Shown here: positions 18,965 to 28,824 of the stretch, piece after piece
Layout: every line of letters begins with the position of its first letter
Position numbering within the stretch: the stretch's first letter is position 1
Assembly (NCBI RefSeq): GCF_002902575.1
Contig: NZ_PPRD01000013.1
Coordinates: 1 to 44,952 of the forward strand
DNA length: 44,952 bases
Source: Staphylococcus croceilyticus
GTDB taxonomy: Bacteria; Bacillota; Bacilli; Staphylococcales; Staphylococcaceae
Reading direction: 5' to 3'
Made by a program: the position numbers and the translations under genes
Notes under the pieces: generated by a model
The model's input: the letters and a program-made list of their open reading frames with translations, nothing else
Told to the model about the DNA's origin: nothing
The model's database searches: none

Positions 18965-20209
18965 ATGGAGGATATCTATAAATTAATAGATGATATCAAT
19001 CTTCAAAAACTAGATAATTTAGATACACGTGTCAATGAAGCATTAAATTCAAATAATGACGATGCTTTATTCATCTTAGGTGAAACCTTATATAATTTCG
19101 GTTTAACACCTCAAGGGCTAGAAGTATTTAGAACACTTTATCATAAGTATCCCGATGAAAGTGAATTATTAATTTACTTTATCGAAGGACTTATGTCTGA
19201 GAATCAAACAGATGAAGCATTAGAATATTTAAGTCAAGTTGAGCTTTCTACTGAAAAACTAATGCTTGAAGCTGATCTTTATCAACAAATTAATATGATA
19301 GAAGTTGCTATTGATAAACTTATAGAAGCGCGTGAACTTGAACCTAATGACCCAATTATTCATTTCGCATTAGCAGAGCTATTATACTTTGATGGCCAAT
19401 ATTTACGAGCTACTCGTGAATATGAAGTCGTCTTAGATACAGGTGAATATGAAGTCAACGGCGTTAATTTATTCGCTCGCATGGCTGATTGTGCTTTACA
19501 AAGTGGTAACTATAGTGATGCTATCAATTTATTCGACGAAATAAATGAAGATGAAATGACTTCAGAAGACTTCTTTAAAAAAGCGATTGCCTATGAAAAG
19601 AATGATATCACGCAAGAAGCAATTAAAATCATGACAACACTACTATCTAAAGACCCTGATTTTATTCAAGGTTACTTCTATTTACAATCTTTATATGAGA
19701 ATGAAAAGAATTATGCTGATGCAATTGAAACCGGCAAAGAAGGTTTACGTTTAAACCAATTCTATAAAGAGTTAATGGTCTCAACAGGTAGTCTAGAAAT
19801 TGAACATGGTGACGCTAATGAGGGTGTCGCATTACTTAAACAAGCACTTGAAGTAGATAACGCCTATCATGAACCACTATTAATCTTAAGTGACTTGTTC
19901 CGTAACGAAGAAGATTATGAAGCAATTATCGAATTATTATCTTATGTAGATGAAGAAGATTTAGATCCAGTATTCATGTGGCATTTAGCACATGCTTATG
20001 GAGAAGAAGAACGAGACAAAGAAGCGCAACATTTCTTTGAACTTGCTTACCCAACAATGAAATCTCAAAGCGCTTTCTTAAGTGACTATTATTTCTACTT
20101 AACTGAAATTGGTCATAAAGAACAAGCTAAATCTATACTAGATCAATTGTTAGAAATAGATCCTAGTAATGAAACATGGCACGAAGAAGCAAACCGATTG
20201 GATTATTAA
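18965..20209 (+). CDS. Tetratricopeptide repeat protein (YpiA-like)
   Basis: Cytoplasmic protein of 414 acidic residues built almost wholly of helical TPR-type repeats. Recurrent units with the pattern A-x-x-L-x-x-A or A-I-x-L-F are seen, for example EALEYLSQVE, EVAIDKLIEARELEPNDP, DAINLFDEINE and EGVALLKQALEVDNAY. It resembles Bacillus YpiA, which follows the aro genes there too. TPR proteins act as scaffolds, but no partner is evident. Close spacing to aroA (six bases) and to the YpiB-like gene indicates one transcript. Confidence 0.85.
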   Translation: MEDIYKLIDDINLQKLDNLDTRVNEALNSNNDDALFILGETLYNFGLTPQGLEVFRTLYHKYPDESELLIYFIEGLMSENQTDEALEYLSQVELSTEKLMLEADLYQQINMIEVAIDKLIEARELEPNDPIIHFALAELLYFDGQYLRATREYEVVLDTGEYEVNGVNLFARMADCALQSGNYSDAINLFDEINEDEMTSEDFFKKAIAYEKNDITQEAIKIMTTLLSKDPDFIQGYFYLQSLYENEKNYADAIETGKEGLRLNQFYKELMVSTGSLEIEHGDANEGVALLKQALEVDNAYHEPLLILSDLFRNEEDYEAIIELLSYVDEEDLDPVFMWHLAHAYGEEERDKEAQHFFELAYPTMKSQSAFLSDYYFYLTEIGHKEQAKSILDQLLEIDPSNETWHEEANRLDY

Positions 20210-20223
20210 AGTAGGTGATCCTA

Positions 20224-20784
20224 TTGGAACATACACTTAACACTATGAAACAAAGCTATATTGAATATGCTTTGTTTCATTATCATTTTAAATCCCGTAT
20301 TAGCGTTTGGCTGTTAAATTTTTTAAAAGCATCACCAAAACGCTTACAGAATATTCATTTTGTTAATAATAGAATTCCAAATCATACAACGCTTGAAATT
20401 GGTCTCAAAGATGCTAATGCTTCGGCCATCAAATTAACGAAAAATAATCGAATCCTTATTAATACTAATGAGATATTTACTTATATTACGAATCAGGCGA
20501 TTTCTTTTGATATTTTAATTCATTTTGATGAAATACATCATCCTGATTCTAAATTTAATGATTTGATTATCCAACAGTTAATTCACTCAACGCATTATTC
20601 ATCTTATTTAGAAAATATCCATAATCTTATTTTAGATACGTATAAAGAGAATTCCTTATTAGAACAATTACAAGTGAATATCGATTTAAGTTTACAAATG
20701 AATGATCGAGCACAATTTTATCAATTAACACAAATTCTAAATAATTTGAAAGCACGTCATCATTATTTATCATCAAAGGATTAA
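20224..20784 (+). CDS. YpiB-like protein (UPF0302)
   Basis: Protein of about 186 residues related to Bacillus YpiB (UPF0302 family). The recognisable features are the N-terminal SYIEYALFHYHFKSR helix, the region FDILIHFDEIHH, and the C-terminal INIDLSLQMNDRAQFYQL-like helix that binds as a small C-terminal motif in this family. I choose TTG 20224, four bases after AGGTGAT; the GTG at 20215 overlaps that site. It lies between the TPR gene and the DUF1405 gene in the same tight cluster. Function is not known to me beyond its conserved position in Firmicutes. Confidence 0.8.
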   Translation: MEHTLNTMKQSYIEYALFHYHFKSRISVWLLNFLKASPKRLQNIHFVNNRIPNHTTLEIGLKDANASAIKLTKNNRILINTNEIFTYITNQAISFDILIHFDEIHHPDSKFNDLIIQQLIHSTHYSSYLENIHNLILDTYKENSLLEQLQVNIDLSLQMNDRAQFYQLTQILNNLKARHHYLSSKD

Positions 20785-20790
20785 TTACGC

Positions 20791-21408
20791 ATGCTTAATT
20801 TAAAACAATTTTGGGAGTTAACACTCTTTCATCGTACTTGTTTGATATATTTGCTCATTTGTAATATATGTGGAACGATATATGGCTTTATATGGTATGG
20901 CGACCAATTAGTTAAAACGCCATGGTATTTTTTGCCTTTCGTTCCAGATAGCCCAGTCGCTTCTTTGTTTTTATGTGTAGCTATCATTGGCTTACTTTTC
21001 AATAAACGAAATTCAATAATAGAAGCTTTAGCCTTTGTTACTTTATTCAAATATGGGCTATGGGCTGTCATTATGAATGTAATAATGATTTCTTATGCTC
21101 ATGATATTACGATTATGAATATCTTTCTTATTATGAGTCACGGCATCATGGCTATAGAGGCTTTATACTTCTATCCTAGATTTACTATTACAATGCACGG
21201 ATTATTTATAGCTATAATATGGGTATTTAACAACGATTATATAGACTATGTGCTTGACAAATATCCGTATTATAATTTTATTGCTACTCATATATCTATG
21301 GTAGGATATATCGCATTTATACTAAGTATTCTAGCCATCATGTTGTATTATTATTTACAATTTGTACCAAAGTTTAAATTATTTGATTATAAGGACAAGA
21401 GTCAGTAG
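20791..21408 (+). CDS. DUF1405 integral membrane protein (YpjA-like)
   Basis: Polytopic membrane protein of 205 residues with about six hydrophobic segments, including YLLICNICGTIYGFIW, VASLFLCVAIIGLLF, FLIIMSHGIMAIEAL-like and GYIAFILSILAIMLYYY. The PDSPVAS sequence after the first segment is typical of the DUF1405 family. Bacillus YpjA occupies the same position downstream of the YpiB gene. AAAGGA precedes the ATG by ten bases. The substrate or role is unknown. The next gene begins 18 bases after the stop. Confidence 0.82.
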   Translation: MLNLKQFWELTLFHRTCLIYLLICNICGTIYGFIWYGDQLVKTPWYFLPFVPDSPVASLFLCVAIIGLLFNKRNSIIEALAFVTLFKYGLWAVIMNVIMISYAHDITIMNIFLIMSHGIMAIEALYFYPRFTITMHGLFIAIIWVFNNDYIDYVLDKYPYYNFIATHISMVGYIAFILSILAIMLYYYLQFVPKFKLFDYKDKSQ

Positions 21409-21435
21409 AATATTAATAAAAGGAGAGTGGAATTA

Positions 21436-22137
21436 TTGTCAATAGTGTCTTATATAATATATATCGTCATTATTATGCTCATTCCAATGTGGGCACAACA
21501 CAAAGTTAAATCAAATTATGAAAAATATTCACAAGTTAGATCAACAAGTGGTAAAACAGGTCGCGAAGTAGCCGAAGAGATTCTACATGCCAATGGTATT
21601 TATGATGTAGATGTCGTGAAAGGTGAAGGCTTTTTAACTGACCACTATGATCCAAATAAAAAAGTTGTTTGTTTATCTCCGGCAAACTTTGATAGACCAT
21701 CAGTAGCTGGTACAGCTATTGCAGCCCATGAAGTTGGACACGCTATCCAACATGCTCAAGGTTATGCTTTCTTACGTTTCAGAACTGCATTAGTACCTTT
21801 AGCAAACTTAGGTAGTTCACTTAGCTACATGATTGTAATGCTAGGTGTTATCTTAACAGCAATGGGCAGTGCATTTGGTTCAACAGCATTATGGATTGGC
21901 GCTGGATTATTATCACTAGCTGTCCTTTTCTCTATTGTTACATTACCTGTTGAATTCGATGCAAGTTCAAGAGCAATGAAACAAATTACTGCTTTAAATA
22001 TTGTGAATGAAAAAGAATATAAACATGCGAAAAAAGTATTATCTGCTGCCGCTATGACATATGTTGCAGCAACTGCTACAGCTGTTGCTGAACTTGTAAG
22101 AATTATCTTAATGGCAAGAGCAAGTGATAATAACTAA
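21436..22137 (+). CDS. Membrane zinc metallopeptidase (YugP family)
   Basis: Integral membrane protease-like protein of 233 residues. It has an N-terminal membrane helix (IVSYIIYIVIIMLIPMW), then a zinc-peptidase core with the HExxH-type motif AAHEVGHAIQHAQ near residues 97-109. Two or three further membrane helices follow (YMIVMLGVILTAMG; ALWIGAGLLSLAVLFSIV), then PVEFDASSRA, which probably supplies the third metal ligand. This layout is that of the YugP/DUF2227-type neutral zinc peptidases. The TTG at 21436 is chosen because AAAGGAGAG lies ten bases upstream; a GTG at 21427 overlaps that site. Its substrate is unknown. A terminator follows, ending the aro-linked cluster. Confidence 0.82.
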   Translation: MSIVSYIIYIVIIMLIPMWAQHKVKSNYEKYSQVRSTSGKTGREVAEEILHANGIYDVDVVKGEGFLTDHYDPNKKVVCLSPANFDRPSVAGTAIAAHEVGHAIQHAQGYAFLRFRTALVPLANLGSSLSYMIVMLGVILTAMGSAFGSTALWIGAGLLSLAVLFSIVTLPVEFDASSRAMKQITALNIVNEKEYKHAKKVLSAAAMTYVAATATAVAELVRIILMARASDNN

Positions 22138-22148
22138 ATATTTTTTAT

Positions 22149-22188
22149 AAGCTGGTACTTACTAATATGAGTGAGTACCAGCTTTTTT
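22149..22188 (+). terminator. Terminator ending the aro-linked cluster
   Basis: AAGCTGGTACTTACT (22149-22163) pairs with AGTGAGTACCAGCTT (22170-22184) with one G-T pair and a six-base loop, followed by TTTT. Confidence 0.94.
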
Positions 22189-22336
22189 AAATTGTAAATT
22201 GAAACGAACCACATATTTATATATGTATGCTTTTAATTGGCACTTTAAATTAAATGATGTTTTCCATATTCATAAAATGCATGATTGTTTAATATGATAT
22301 ATACTATATTAGAATCATTTGCAAAGGAGTTTAGTT

Positions 22337-22654
22337 ATGAAATCAATGAAAGATATGCAAAATGAAGTTGATGATTATATTGGACAATTCAAAGTAGGAT
22401 ATTTCTCTCCATTAGCTAACCTAGCTCGTCTAACTGAGGAAGTAGGCGAATTAGCTAGAGAGATTAATCATTATCATGGTGAAAAGAAAAAGAAAGACTC
22501 CGAAGCAGAAAATACAATCAAAGCAGAACTTGGTGATAATTTATTCGTATTACTTTGCATCGCCAACTCATTAGATATAGATATGACTGAAAGTTTTAAT
22601 GAAACTATGCAAAAGTTCAATACACGAGATAAAGATCGTTTCGAGCGTAAATAA
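22337..22654 (+). CDS. MazG-like nucleotide pyrophosphohydrolase
   Basis: Protein of 105 residues of the all-alpha NTP pyrophosphatase superfamily, related to Bacillus YpjD. The metal-binding pattern is present: EEVGELAREINH (EExxE) near residues 34-45, then KAELGDNLFVLL (ExxD) near 66-77. Such enzymes usually hydrolyse non-canonical nucleoside triphosphates; which substrate this one prefers is not evident. ATG 22337 follows AAAGGAG. It precedes bshA by 32 bases and is likely in the same transcript, as in Bacillus, where ypjD begins the bshA-cca-birA region. Confidence 0.87.
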   Translation: MKSMKDMQNEVDDYIGQFKVGYFSPLANLARLTEEVGELAREINHYHGEKKKKDSEAENTIKAELGDNLFVLLCIANSLDIDMTESFNETMQKFNTRDKDRFERK

Positions 22655-22686
22655 ACGATATAAATAGAAAGGACGGGAATTACCTT

Positions 22687-23817
22687 ATGAAAATAGGTAT
22701 AACTTGTTACCCTTCAATGGGTGGTTCCGGGATTATAGCAACCGAATTAGGGATTAAAATGGCTGAAAGAGGACATGAGGTTCACTTTATTACCTCAAAT
22801 ATTCCATTTAGAATACGTAAACCCTTACCAAATATTAGATTCCACCAAGTTGAAGTTAATCAGTACGCTGTTTTTCAATATCCTCCTTATGACATTACGT
22901 TAAGTACAAAGATTTCTGATGTCATCAAAGAATATGATTTAGATATTCTACATATGCATTACGCAGTACCCCATGCCGTATGTGGTATTCTAGCGCGTCA
23001 AATGTCAGGTAGAGATATTAAGATTATGACTACATTACACGGCACAGATATCACAGTTCTAGGCTATGATCATTCACTTAAAGGCGCAATTAAATTTGGT
23101 ATTGAACAAAGCGATATTGTGACGAGCGTAAGCCATTCATTAGCGGAACAGACTAAAGATATTATTGAAACTGAGAAAGAAATTGTACCTATTTATAATT
23201 TTGTCCGTGAAAATGAATTCCCAACACGTCACGAAACAAAACTTAAAGAAATGTATGGTATTAAACCTGAAGAAAAGGTATTAATTCATGTATCTAACTT
23301 CAGAAGAGTAAAACGTATAGATACGATATTAGAAACGTTTGCTAAAGTACATGCTAAGTTACCAAGCAAGCTTATTTTATTAGGTGATGGACCTGAATTA
23401 CTTGATATGCGAAAGAAAGCAAGGGAACTTGAGATTGAAGAGTTTGTCTTATTTTTAGGAAAGCAAGATCAAGTGAGCGAATTTTATCAAATGTCAGATT
23501 TAGTATTATTATTAAGCGAGAAAGAAAGCTTTGGTCTGACTCTACTTGAAGCTATGAAAACAGGTGTAGTACCTATTGGTTCTAATGCTGGTGGTATTAA
23601 AGAAGTTATTAAACATGAAGAAACAGGATTTATTGTGGACATTGGCGATAGTGAAAGTGCTAGCAATTATGCTTTAGAATTATTAACTAATCCAGCACTT
23701 TATGAGAAGCTACAGTCTAATATGCTTAAGGATATTGAAGAACGCTTTGCTTCAGATTTAATTACTGATCAATATGAATATTATTATAAAAAAATGTTAA
23801 ATAAAGAAGAGGCTTAG
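22687..23817 (+). CDS. bshA: BshA, first glycosyltransferase of bacillithiol synthesis
   Basis: Joins UDP-GlcNAc and L-malate to give GlcNAc-malate, the first intermediate of bacillithiol. The 376-residue protein has the GT-B fold of family GT4. The N-terminal domain opens with ITCYPSMGGSGIIATELG, and MTTLHGTDITVLG follows. In the C-terminal domain, LLGDGPELL and the E-x7-E element in EKESFGLTLLEAMKTG (about residues 278-293) bind the nucleotide sugar. In Bacillus the deacetylase gene bshB1 lies between the MazG-like gene and bshA; here it is absent from this spot. Confidence 0.94.
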   Translation: MKIGITCYPSMGGSGIIATELGIKMAERGHEVHFITSNIPFRIRKPLPNIRFHQVEVNQYAVFQYPPYDITLSTKISDVIKEYDLDILHMHYAVPHAVCGILARQMSGRDIKIMTTLHGTDITVLGYDHSLKGAIKFGIEQSDIVTSVSHSLAEQTKDIIETEKEIVPIYNFVRENEFPTRHETKLKEMYGIKPEEKVLIHVSNFRRVKRIDTILETFAKVHAKLPSKLILLGDGPELLDMRKKARELEIEEFVLFLGKQDQVSEFYQMSDLVLLLSEKESFGLTLLEAMKTGVVPIGSNAGGIKEVIKHEETGFIVDIGDSESASNYALELLTNPALYEKLQSNMLKDIEERFASDLITDQYEYYYKKMLNKEEA

Positions 23818-23818
23818 T

Positions 23819-25021
23819 ATGGGAATTGAATTATTTGAAAAGGCATTGCCTATTTTAGATACAATTGAAAAAAATGGTTTTGAAGCTTATTTCGTTGGGG
23901 GTTCTGTGAGAGATTATATTATGGATAGAGCAGTTCATGATATTGATATCACTACAAGCGCCACACCTGATGAAATAGAAGCTATGTTTGACCATACGAT
24001 TCCGATTGGTAGAGAACATGGGACAGTCAACGTAGTTTATCGAGGCGATAACTATGAAGTGACTACTTTTAGAGCAGAATCAGACTATGTAGATCACCGT
24101 AGACCAAGTGAAGTTTATTTTGTACGTGATTTATATAAAGATGTTCAACGTCGTGATTTTACAATTAATGCTATCGCTATGGATAAAAATTATAAGCTAT
24201 ATGATTATTTTGAAGGCCAAGATGATATCAATCATCGTCTTATTCGCACAGTTGGTAATGCTCAAGAGCGTTTTGGTGAAGACGCTTTACGTATTCTTAG
24301 AGGACTACGTTTTCAATCTCAATTAGCATTTACAATAGATAAATTTACTTATATAGCTATGAAAGAGCAAATTGCTGATATAGAACATTTATCAATAGAA
24401 CGTATTGTAGTCGAGTTGAAGAAATTAATAAGCGGGCAAAATGTTAAAGAAAGTTATAATAATCTATTAAAACTAGGCCTATTTACACATGTTTCTTTTT
24501 TCAAGGATGTAGATATGACTGAAGTAAAAATAGATACGTCTATCAGTTTTGAATTGTGGTTAGCTATCATTGTGACTAAATGCCAGCCTCAAACGTCATT
24601 ATCCAAATTAAAAATTAGTAATAAAGAAAAATCAGATATACAACATTATTCAAAAATAATGACGGCATTACCTCAAATAAATAGTAAAAAAGATTTGAAA
24701 CTATGCGTGTATGATTATGGTAAGACAAATATACTAGAGGTTCTTAGCATTCAATCTATACTTCACGATAATGATTTAGCAACCGCTTCACCTTTAATTG
24801 TTAATGAACAAGCAATTAATGAAATAGCGAACCAACTTCCTATTCAAACCCGTAAAGAAATGAATGTTAATGGTGGCGATTTGTTAAATCATTTTCAAAA
24901 GAAAAGTGGGCCGTGGTTAAAAGAGTTACTTCGCAAAATTGAATGTGCAATTATTACTGGTAAAGTTCAAAATACTAAAGATGAAATTTTGAAGTGGGTG
25001 GATGACAATGTCAAAATATAG
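23819..25021 (+). CDS. cca: CCA-adding tRNA nucleotidyltransferase
   Basis: Adds or repairs the 3' CCA end of tRNAs. The 400-residue class II enzyme has the nucleotidyltransferase head VGGSVRDYIMDR (residues about 27-38), the metal-binding pair in HDIDITTSATPDEI, then RRDFTINAIAMD and GEDALRILRGLRFQSQ. The tail and body domains follow, more divergent. It starts one base after the bshA stop and overlaps the birA start, so translation is probably coupled through bshA-cca-birA. Confidence 0.95.
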   Translation: MGIELFEKALPILDTIEKNGFEAYFVGGSVRDYIMDRAVHDIDITTSATPDEIEAMFDHTIPIGREHGTVNVVYRGDNYEVTTFRAESDYVDHRRPSEVYFVRDLYKDVQRRDFTINAIAMDKNYKLYDYFEGQDDINHRLIRTVGNAQERFGEDALRILRGLRFQSQLAFTIDKFTYIAMKEQIADIEHLSIERIVVELKKLISGQNVKESYNNLLKLGLFTHVSFFKDVDMTEVKIDTSISFELWLAIIVTKCQPQTSLSKLKISNKEKSDIQHYSKIMTALPQINSKKDLKLCVYDYGKTNILEVLSIQSILHDNDLATASPLIVNEQAINEIANQLPIQTRKEMNVNGGDLLNHFQKKSGPWLKELLRKIECAIITGKVQNTKDEILKWVDDNVKI

Positions 25022-25979
25022 TCAAGACGTTATTGCAATGCTATATAAAAACCAATCCGAATATATTTCAGGGCAATATATCGCTGATCAATTACAAATT
25101 TCTAGAGCTGCAGTTAAAAAAATTATTGACCAATTAAAATTAGATGGTTTCGATATTAAATCGATTAATCAAAAAGGCCATAAATTAAATGCATTACCTA
25201 ATCAATGGTATAGTGGCATTGTATCTAGTTTATTAGAAGAGCAAAATCTTATTTCTACCGTAAAAGTGTATGATTCAGTTGAATCAACACAAACGATTGC
25301 TAAGCAAACTTTGGTAGACCATGAAGATTCAATGATGATACTTAGTGAAGAACAAACGCAAGGTCGTGGTAGATTTAATCGTAACTGGGCATCATCAAAA
25401 GGCAAAGGTTTATGGATGTCATTAGTTTTAAGACCTAATGTGCCGTTTTCTATGATTCCGAAATTCAATTTATTTGTAGCACTGGGTATTAGAGATGCTA
25501 TTCAAGCATTCTCAAATGATAAAGTAGCGATTAAATGGCCAAATGATATTTATATTAATGACAAAAAAGTATGTGGCTTTTTAACTGAAATGGTAGCGAA
25601 TTACGATGCTATAGAAGCCATTATCTGTGGTATAGGCATTAATGTTAATCATCAAAAGCAAGATTTCGAAAAAGAGATTGAACATAGAGCAACAAGTATC
25701 CGTTTACATAATGACGATAAAATAGACAGATATCTTTTTTTAACGACATTAATAAATGAAATTGAAAAGCGCTATACTCAATTTTTAAATCAACCATTTA
25801 GTGAAATTAGAGAAGAGTATATCGAAGCTTCAAACATTTGGCATCGTAAATTGCGATTCACTGAAAACGACAACCAATTTGTAGGAGAAGCGATTGATAT
25901 TGATCATGATGGTTTCTTAATGGTAAAAGATGAGAATGACGAAGTAAGACGTTTAATCAGCGCAGATATAGATATATAA
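25008..25979 (+). CDS. birA: Biotin protein ligase and biotin operon repressor
   Basis: Attaches biotin to carboxylase carrier domains and, with its N-terminal domain, represses biotin genes. About residues 1-60 form a winged helix (YISGQYIADQLQISRAAVKKIIDQL). The ligase domain contains STQTIAK, then GRGRFNRNWASSKGKGLWMSL near residues 118-138 (the biotinyl-5'-AMP loop), and KWPNDIYIN with GFLTEM. A C-terminal SH3-like domain ends at residue 323. This makes it a bifunctional (group II) enzyme. Of two ATGs six bases apart I use 25008, which gives MSKYSQDV and better spacing. It overlaps cca by 14 bases. Confidence 0.95.
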   Translation: MSKYSQDVIAMLYKNQSEYISGQYIADQLQISRAAVKKIIDQLKLDGFDIKSINQKGHKLNALPNQWYSGIVSSLLEEQNLISTVKVYDSVESTQTIAKQTLVDHEDSMMILSEEQTQGRGRFNRNWASSKGKGLWMSLVLRPNVPFSMIPKFNLFVALGIRDAIQAFSNDKVAIKWPNDIYINDKKVCGFLTEMVANYDAIEAIICGIGINVNHQKQDFEKEIEHRATSIRLHNDDKIDRYLFLTTLINEIEKRYTQFLNQPFSEIREEYIEASNIWHRKLRFTENDNQFVGEAIDIDHDGFLMVKDENDEVRRLISADIDI

Positions 25980-26010
25980 GTAAAAGACATGGGAATAAGG
26001 AGAGATAAAA

Positions 26011-28713
26011 ATGGCAAACACAAGTTTTGCGGTAGTTGATTTAGAGACGACCGGTAATCAACTTGACTATGACGAAATTATACAAATTGGTATTACATTT
26101 GTTCGCGATAATAAAATATCTGGAACATATCATTCGATGATACGTACTGATTTAGAAATACCGCCATTCATCCAAGCGTTAACTTCGATCGAAGAAACTA
26201 TGTTAGAAGAAGCGCCATATTTCCATGAAATTGCAGATGAAATTTTTTATCAGTTAAAAGATTGTGTGTTCGTAGCACATAATGTGGATTTTGATCTTAA
26301 TTTCATCAAAAAAGCTTTTGAAAAAAGTGGTATTACATATGCACCAAAAAAAGTGATAGATACGTTAGAATTGTTCAAAATTGTCTTTCCTACAGATAAG
26401 AGCTATCAGCTAAGCGAATTGGCAAATTCTCACAATATTCCACTTGCCAATGCACATAGAGCGGATGAAGACGCGACAACAACGGCATACTTAATGATAA
26501 AAGCTTTTAAAAAGTTTGAACAACTACCAATAGATACACTTAAACAACTTTATTATTTAAGTAAGAACCTTAAATATGATTTGTTTAACATACTATTCGA
26601 AATGGTTCGTCAACATAAACAAACTGAATTAGATGACCAATTTGATCAGTTTGAACAGATTATTTATAAAAAGCAAAGTGATTTAAAAGCACCTCAAACA
26701 AACTTTAATGGTTCTTTAAAACAACTTTATACAAAAGTAACCGAGGCTTTAAATCTTACTTATCGTCCACAACAACTTTATTTATCAGAAATAATATTGG
26801 AACAATTAATGCATAGTGATAAAGCTATGATTGAAGCGCCATTAGGTAGTGGCAAGTCGCTTGCTTATTTATTAGCAGCTTTAATGTATAACATTGAAAC
26901 TGGTCGTCATGTCATGATTTCAACAAATACAAAATTGCTTCAAAATCAATTACTTCAAAAAGATATACCAAGTTTAAATGACGCTTTGAATTTTAAAATT
27001 AATGCAGCGTTAATTAAAAGTAAAAGTGATTATATTTCTCTTGGTTTAATTAGCCAAATTTTAAAAGATGATACGTCTAATTATGAAGTCAATATTCTAA
27101 AAATGCAGTTACTTATTTGGATCACTGAAACTAAAACAGGGGATATTCAAGAATTGAACCTTAAGGGTGGCCAAAAAATGTATTTTGAGCAAAAAGTTGA
27201 AACGTATGTACCCGTAAGACATGATATTCATTATTATAATTACATCAAACGCAATGCCCAAAATATTCAAATTGGTATAACAAATCATGCGCATTTAATT
27301 CATTCTGACCAAGAGAATACAATCTATCAATTATTTGACGATTGTATTATAGATGAAGCCCATCGTTTACCTGACTATGCACTTAACCAAGTTACGAATG
27401 AACTTAATTATTCAGATTTGAAGTATCAGCTTGGATTAATAGGTAAAAATGAAAACGAAAAATTGTTAAAAGCAGTTGATCAATTAGAACAACAGCGTAT
27501 TTTAGAACAATTAGATATTGCGCCAATTGATGTATTTGGGCTAAAAAGTAATATTACAGATATCCATGATTTAAATGAAATCTTATTTAATAACATTTTT
27601 AAAATCATACAAAATTCTGAAGTTCACGATGATGATGTGCATCGTTATCATTACGTATTTGATTTCGATAAAAAACAAATCCTTAAAGACTTACATTCTA
27701 TTGTAGACAAGATTAATAAAACGTTGGAATTTTTCAATGGCATGAATCACAAAACGATTAAATCTATTCGTAAACAATTATTGTATATTAATGACAGTTA
27801 CAGAAATATTGAGCAAAGTTTGAAAAATAATCATACTGCTTATATTTCCATTAAAAATATATCTCAAAAATCAACTATTCGTTTAATTGTAAAAGATTAT
27901 GATGTAAAAGACGTTCTCACAACACAAGTACTAGATAAGTTTAATTCTTTAACATTTATTTCAGGCACGTTAACATTTAATCATTCATTTGACGCATTTA
28001 AAAATTGGTTCAATGAAGATATACATTTTAATACTTACGAAGTACAGTCCACTTTAACTAATAAAAAGAATACAAATATCTACATACCAAGCGATGTAGC
28101 ATCTTATAATTATAAAAATATTGATGACTATGTAGCTTCAATAGTGGATTATCTTGAAGAGTATGTTTCTATTACAGAATCCAAGTGTCTCGTTCTCTTC
28201 ACAAGTTATCGCATGATGTATATGGTTCAAGAGCTATTAAATGAATTGCCAACCTTTGAAGATTACGTTATTTTGACCCAACAACAAAACCAAAACTATA
28301 AAATAGTTCAACAATTTAATAATTTTGATAAATCAATTCTTTTAGGAACATCTACTTTCTTTGAAGGATTTGACTATCAATCTAGTGGCATTAAATGTGT
28401 AATGATAGCTAAATTACCATTCATGAATAAATACAATACGAAGCATTGGTTAATGGATTCGGAATTTGATTCTACGTTTAAAGATTACGTCTTGCCAGAT
28501 GCCGTTACTCGCTTTAGACAAGGGTTAGGACGTTTAATTCGTAAGGAAGATGATAAAGGGCTTATTGTGTCATTTGATGATCGACTTGTTAATAGTAATT
28601 ACAAATCTTTCTTTGCTCAAACATTGGAGAATTATGTTCAGAAAAAAGGGGACATACAACAGTTCAGTAAATTATTGCAAAAAATCCAACGAGATATTAA
28701 CAAAAATAAATAA
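26011..28713 (+). CDS. dinG: DinG-family protein with N-terminal 3'-5' exonuclease
   Basis: Protein of 900 residues. The N-terminal DEDD exonuclease domain shows [12 protein letters not shown] (D8, E10), [13 protein letters not shown] and [13 protein letters not shown]. The superfamily 2 helicase-like part has Walker [13 protein letters not shown] (about 276-286), a DEAH box in [13 protein letters not shown] (about 446-458), and motif [14 protein letters not shown]. The region between Walker A and DEAH lacks the four cysteines that hold the Fe-S cluster in E. coli DinG. The S. aureus protein has been reported to act as a nuclease rather than a helicase, which fits this layout. It lies 31 bases after birA with its own AGGAGAG site. 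Confidence 0.92.
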   Translation: MANTSFAVVDLETTGNQLDYDEIIQIGITFVRDNKISGTYHSMIRTDLEIPPFIQALTSIEETMLEEAPYFHEIADEIFYQLKDCVFVAHNVDFDLNFIKKAFEKSGITYAPKKVIDTLELFKIVFPTDKSYQLSELANSHNIPLANAHRADEDATTTAYLMIKAFKKFEQLPIDTLKQLYYLSKNLKYDLFNILFEMVRQHKQTELDDQFDQFEQIIYKKQSDLKAPQTNFNGSLKQLYTKVTEALNLTYRPQQLYLSEIILEQLMHSDKAMIEAPLGSGKSLAYLLAALMYNIETGRHVMISTNTKLLQNQLLQKDIPSLNDALNFKINAALIKSKSDYISLGLISQILKDDTSNYEVNILKMQLLIWITETKTGDIQELNLKGGQKMYFEQKVETYVPVRHDIHYYNYIKRNAQNIQIGITNHAHLIHSDQENTIYQLFDDCIIDEAHRLPDYALNQVTNELNYSDLKYQLGLIGKNENEKLLKAVDQLEQQRILEQLDIAPIDVFGLKSNITDIHDLNEILFNNIFKIIQNSEVHDDDVHRYHYVFDFDKKQILKDLHSIVDKINKTLEFFNGMNHKTIKSIRKQLLYINDSYRNIEQSLKNNHTAYISIKNISQKSTIRLIVKDYDVKDVLTTQVLDKFNSLTFISGTLTFNHSFDAFKNWFNEDIHFNTYEVQSTLTNKKNTNIYIPSDVASYNYKNIDDYVASIVDYLEEYVSITESKCLVLFTSYRMMYMVQELLNELPTFEDYVILTQQQNQNYKIVQQFNNFDKSILLGTSTFFEGFDYQSSGIKCVMIAKLPFMNKYNTKHWLMDSEFDSTFKDYVLPDAVTRFRQGLGRLIRKEDDKGLIVSFDDRLVNSNYKSFFAQTLENYVQKKGDIQQFSKLLQKIQRDINKNK

Positions 28714-28770
28714 TTTTAAAAGAATATGTTTAACGCAAAATAATCATGTGCTAGAACTTCACTATCTATT

Positions 28771-28798
28771 TTGTTAAAATAATAAAGGATTGTATAAA
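28771..28798 (+). promoter_or_regulatory. Candidate promoter for asnS
   Basis: TTGTTA (28771-28776), a 16-base spacer, then TATAAA (28793-28798), 26 bases before the asnS start codon. The short leader leaves no room for a T-box riboswitch. Confidence 0.5.
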
Positions 28799-28824
28799 TA
28801 GAAATTTCAATTAGGAGATCAGTT

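Noticed and set aside
28714..28824. T-box riboswitch upstream of asnS
   Set aside because: The leader is too short, with no specifier loop and no TGGNACC-like T-box sequence or terminator.
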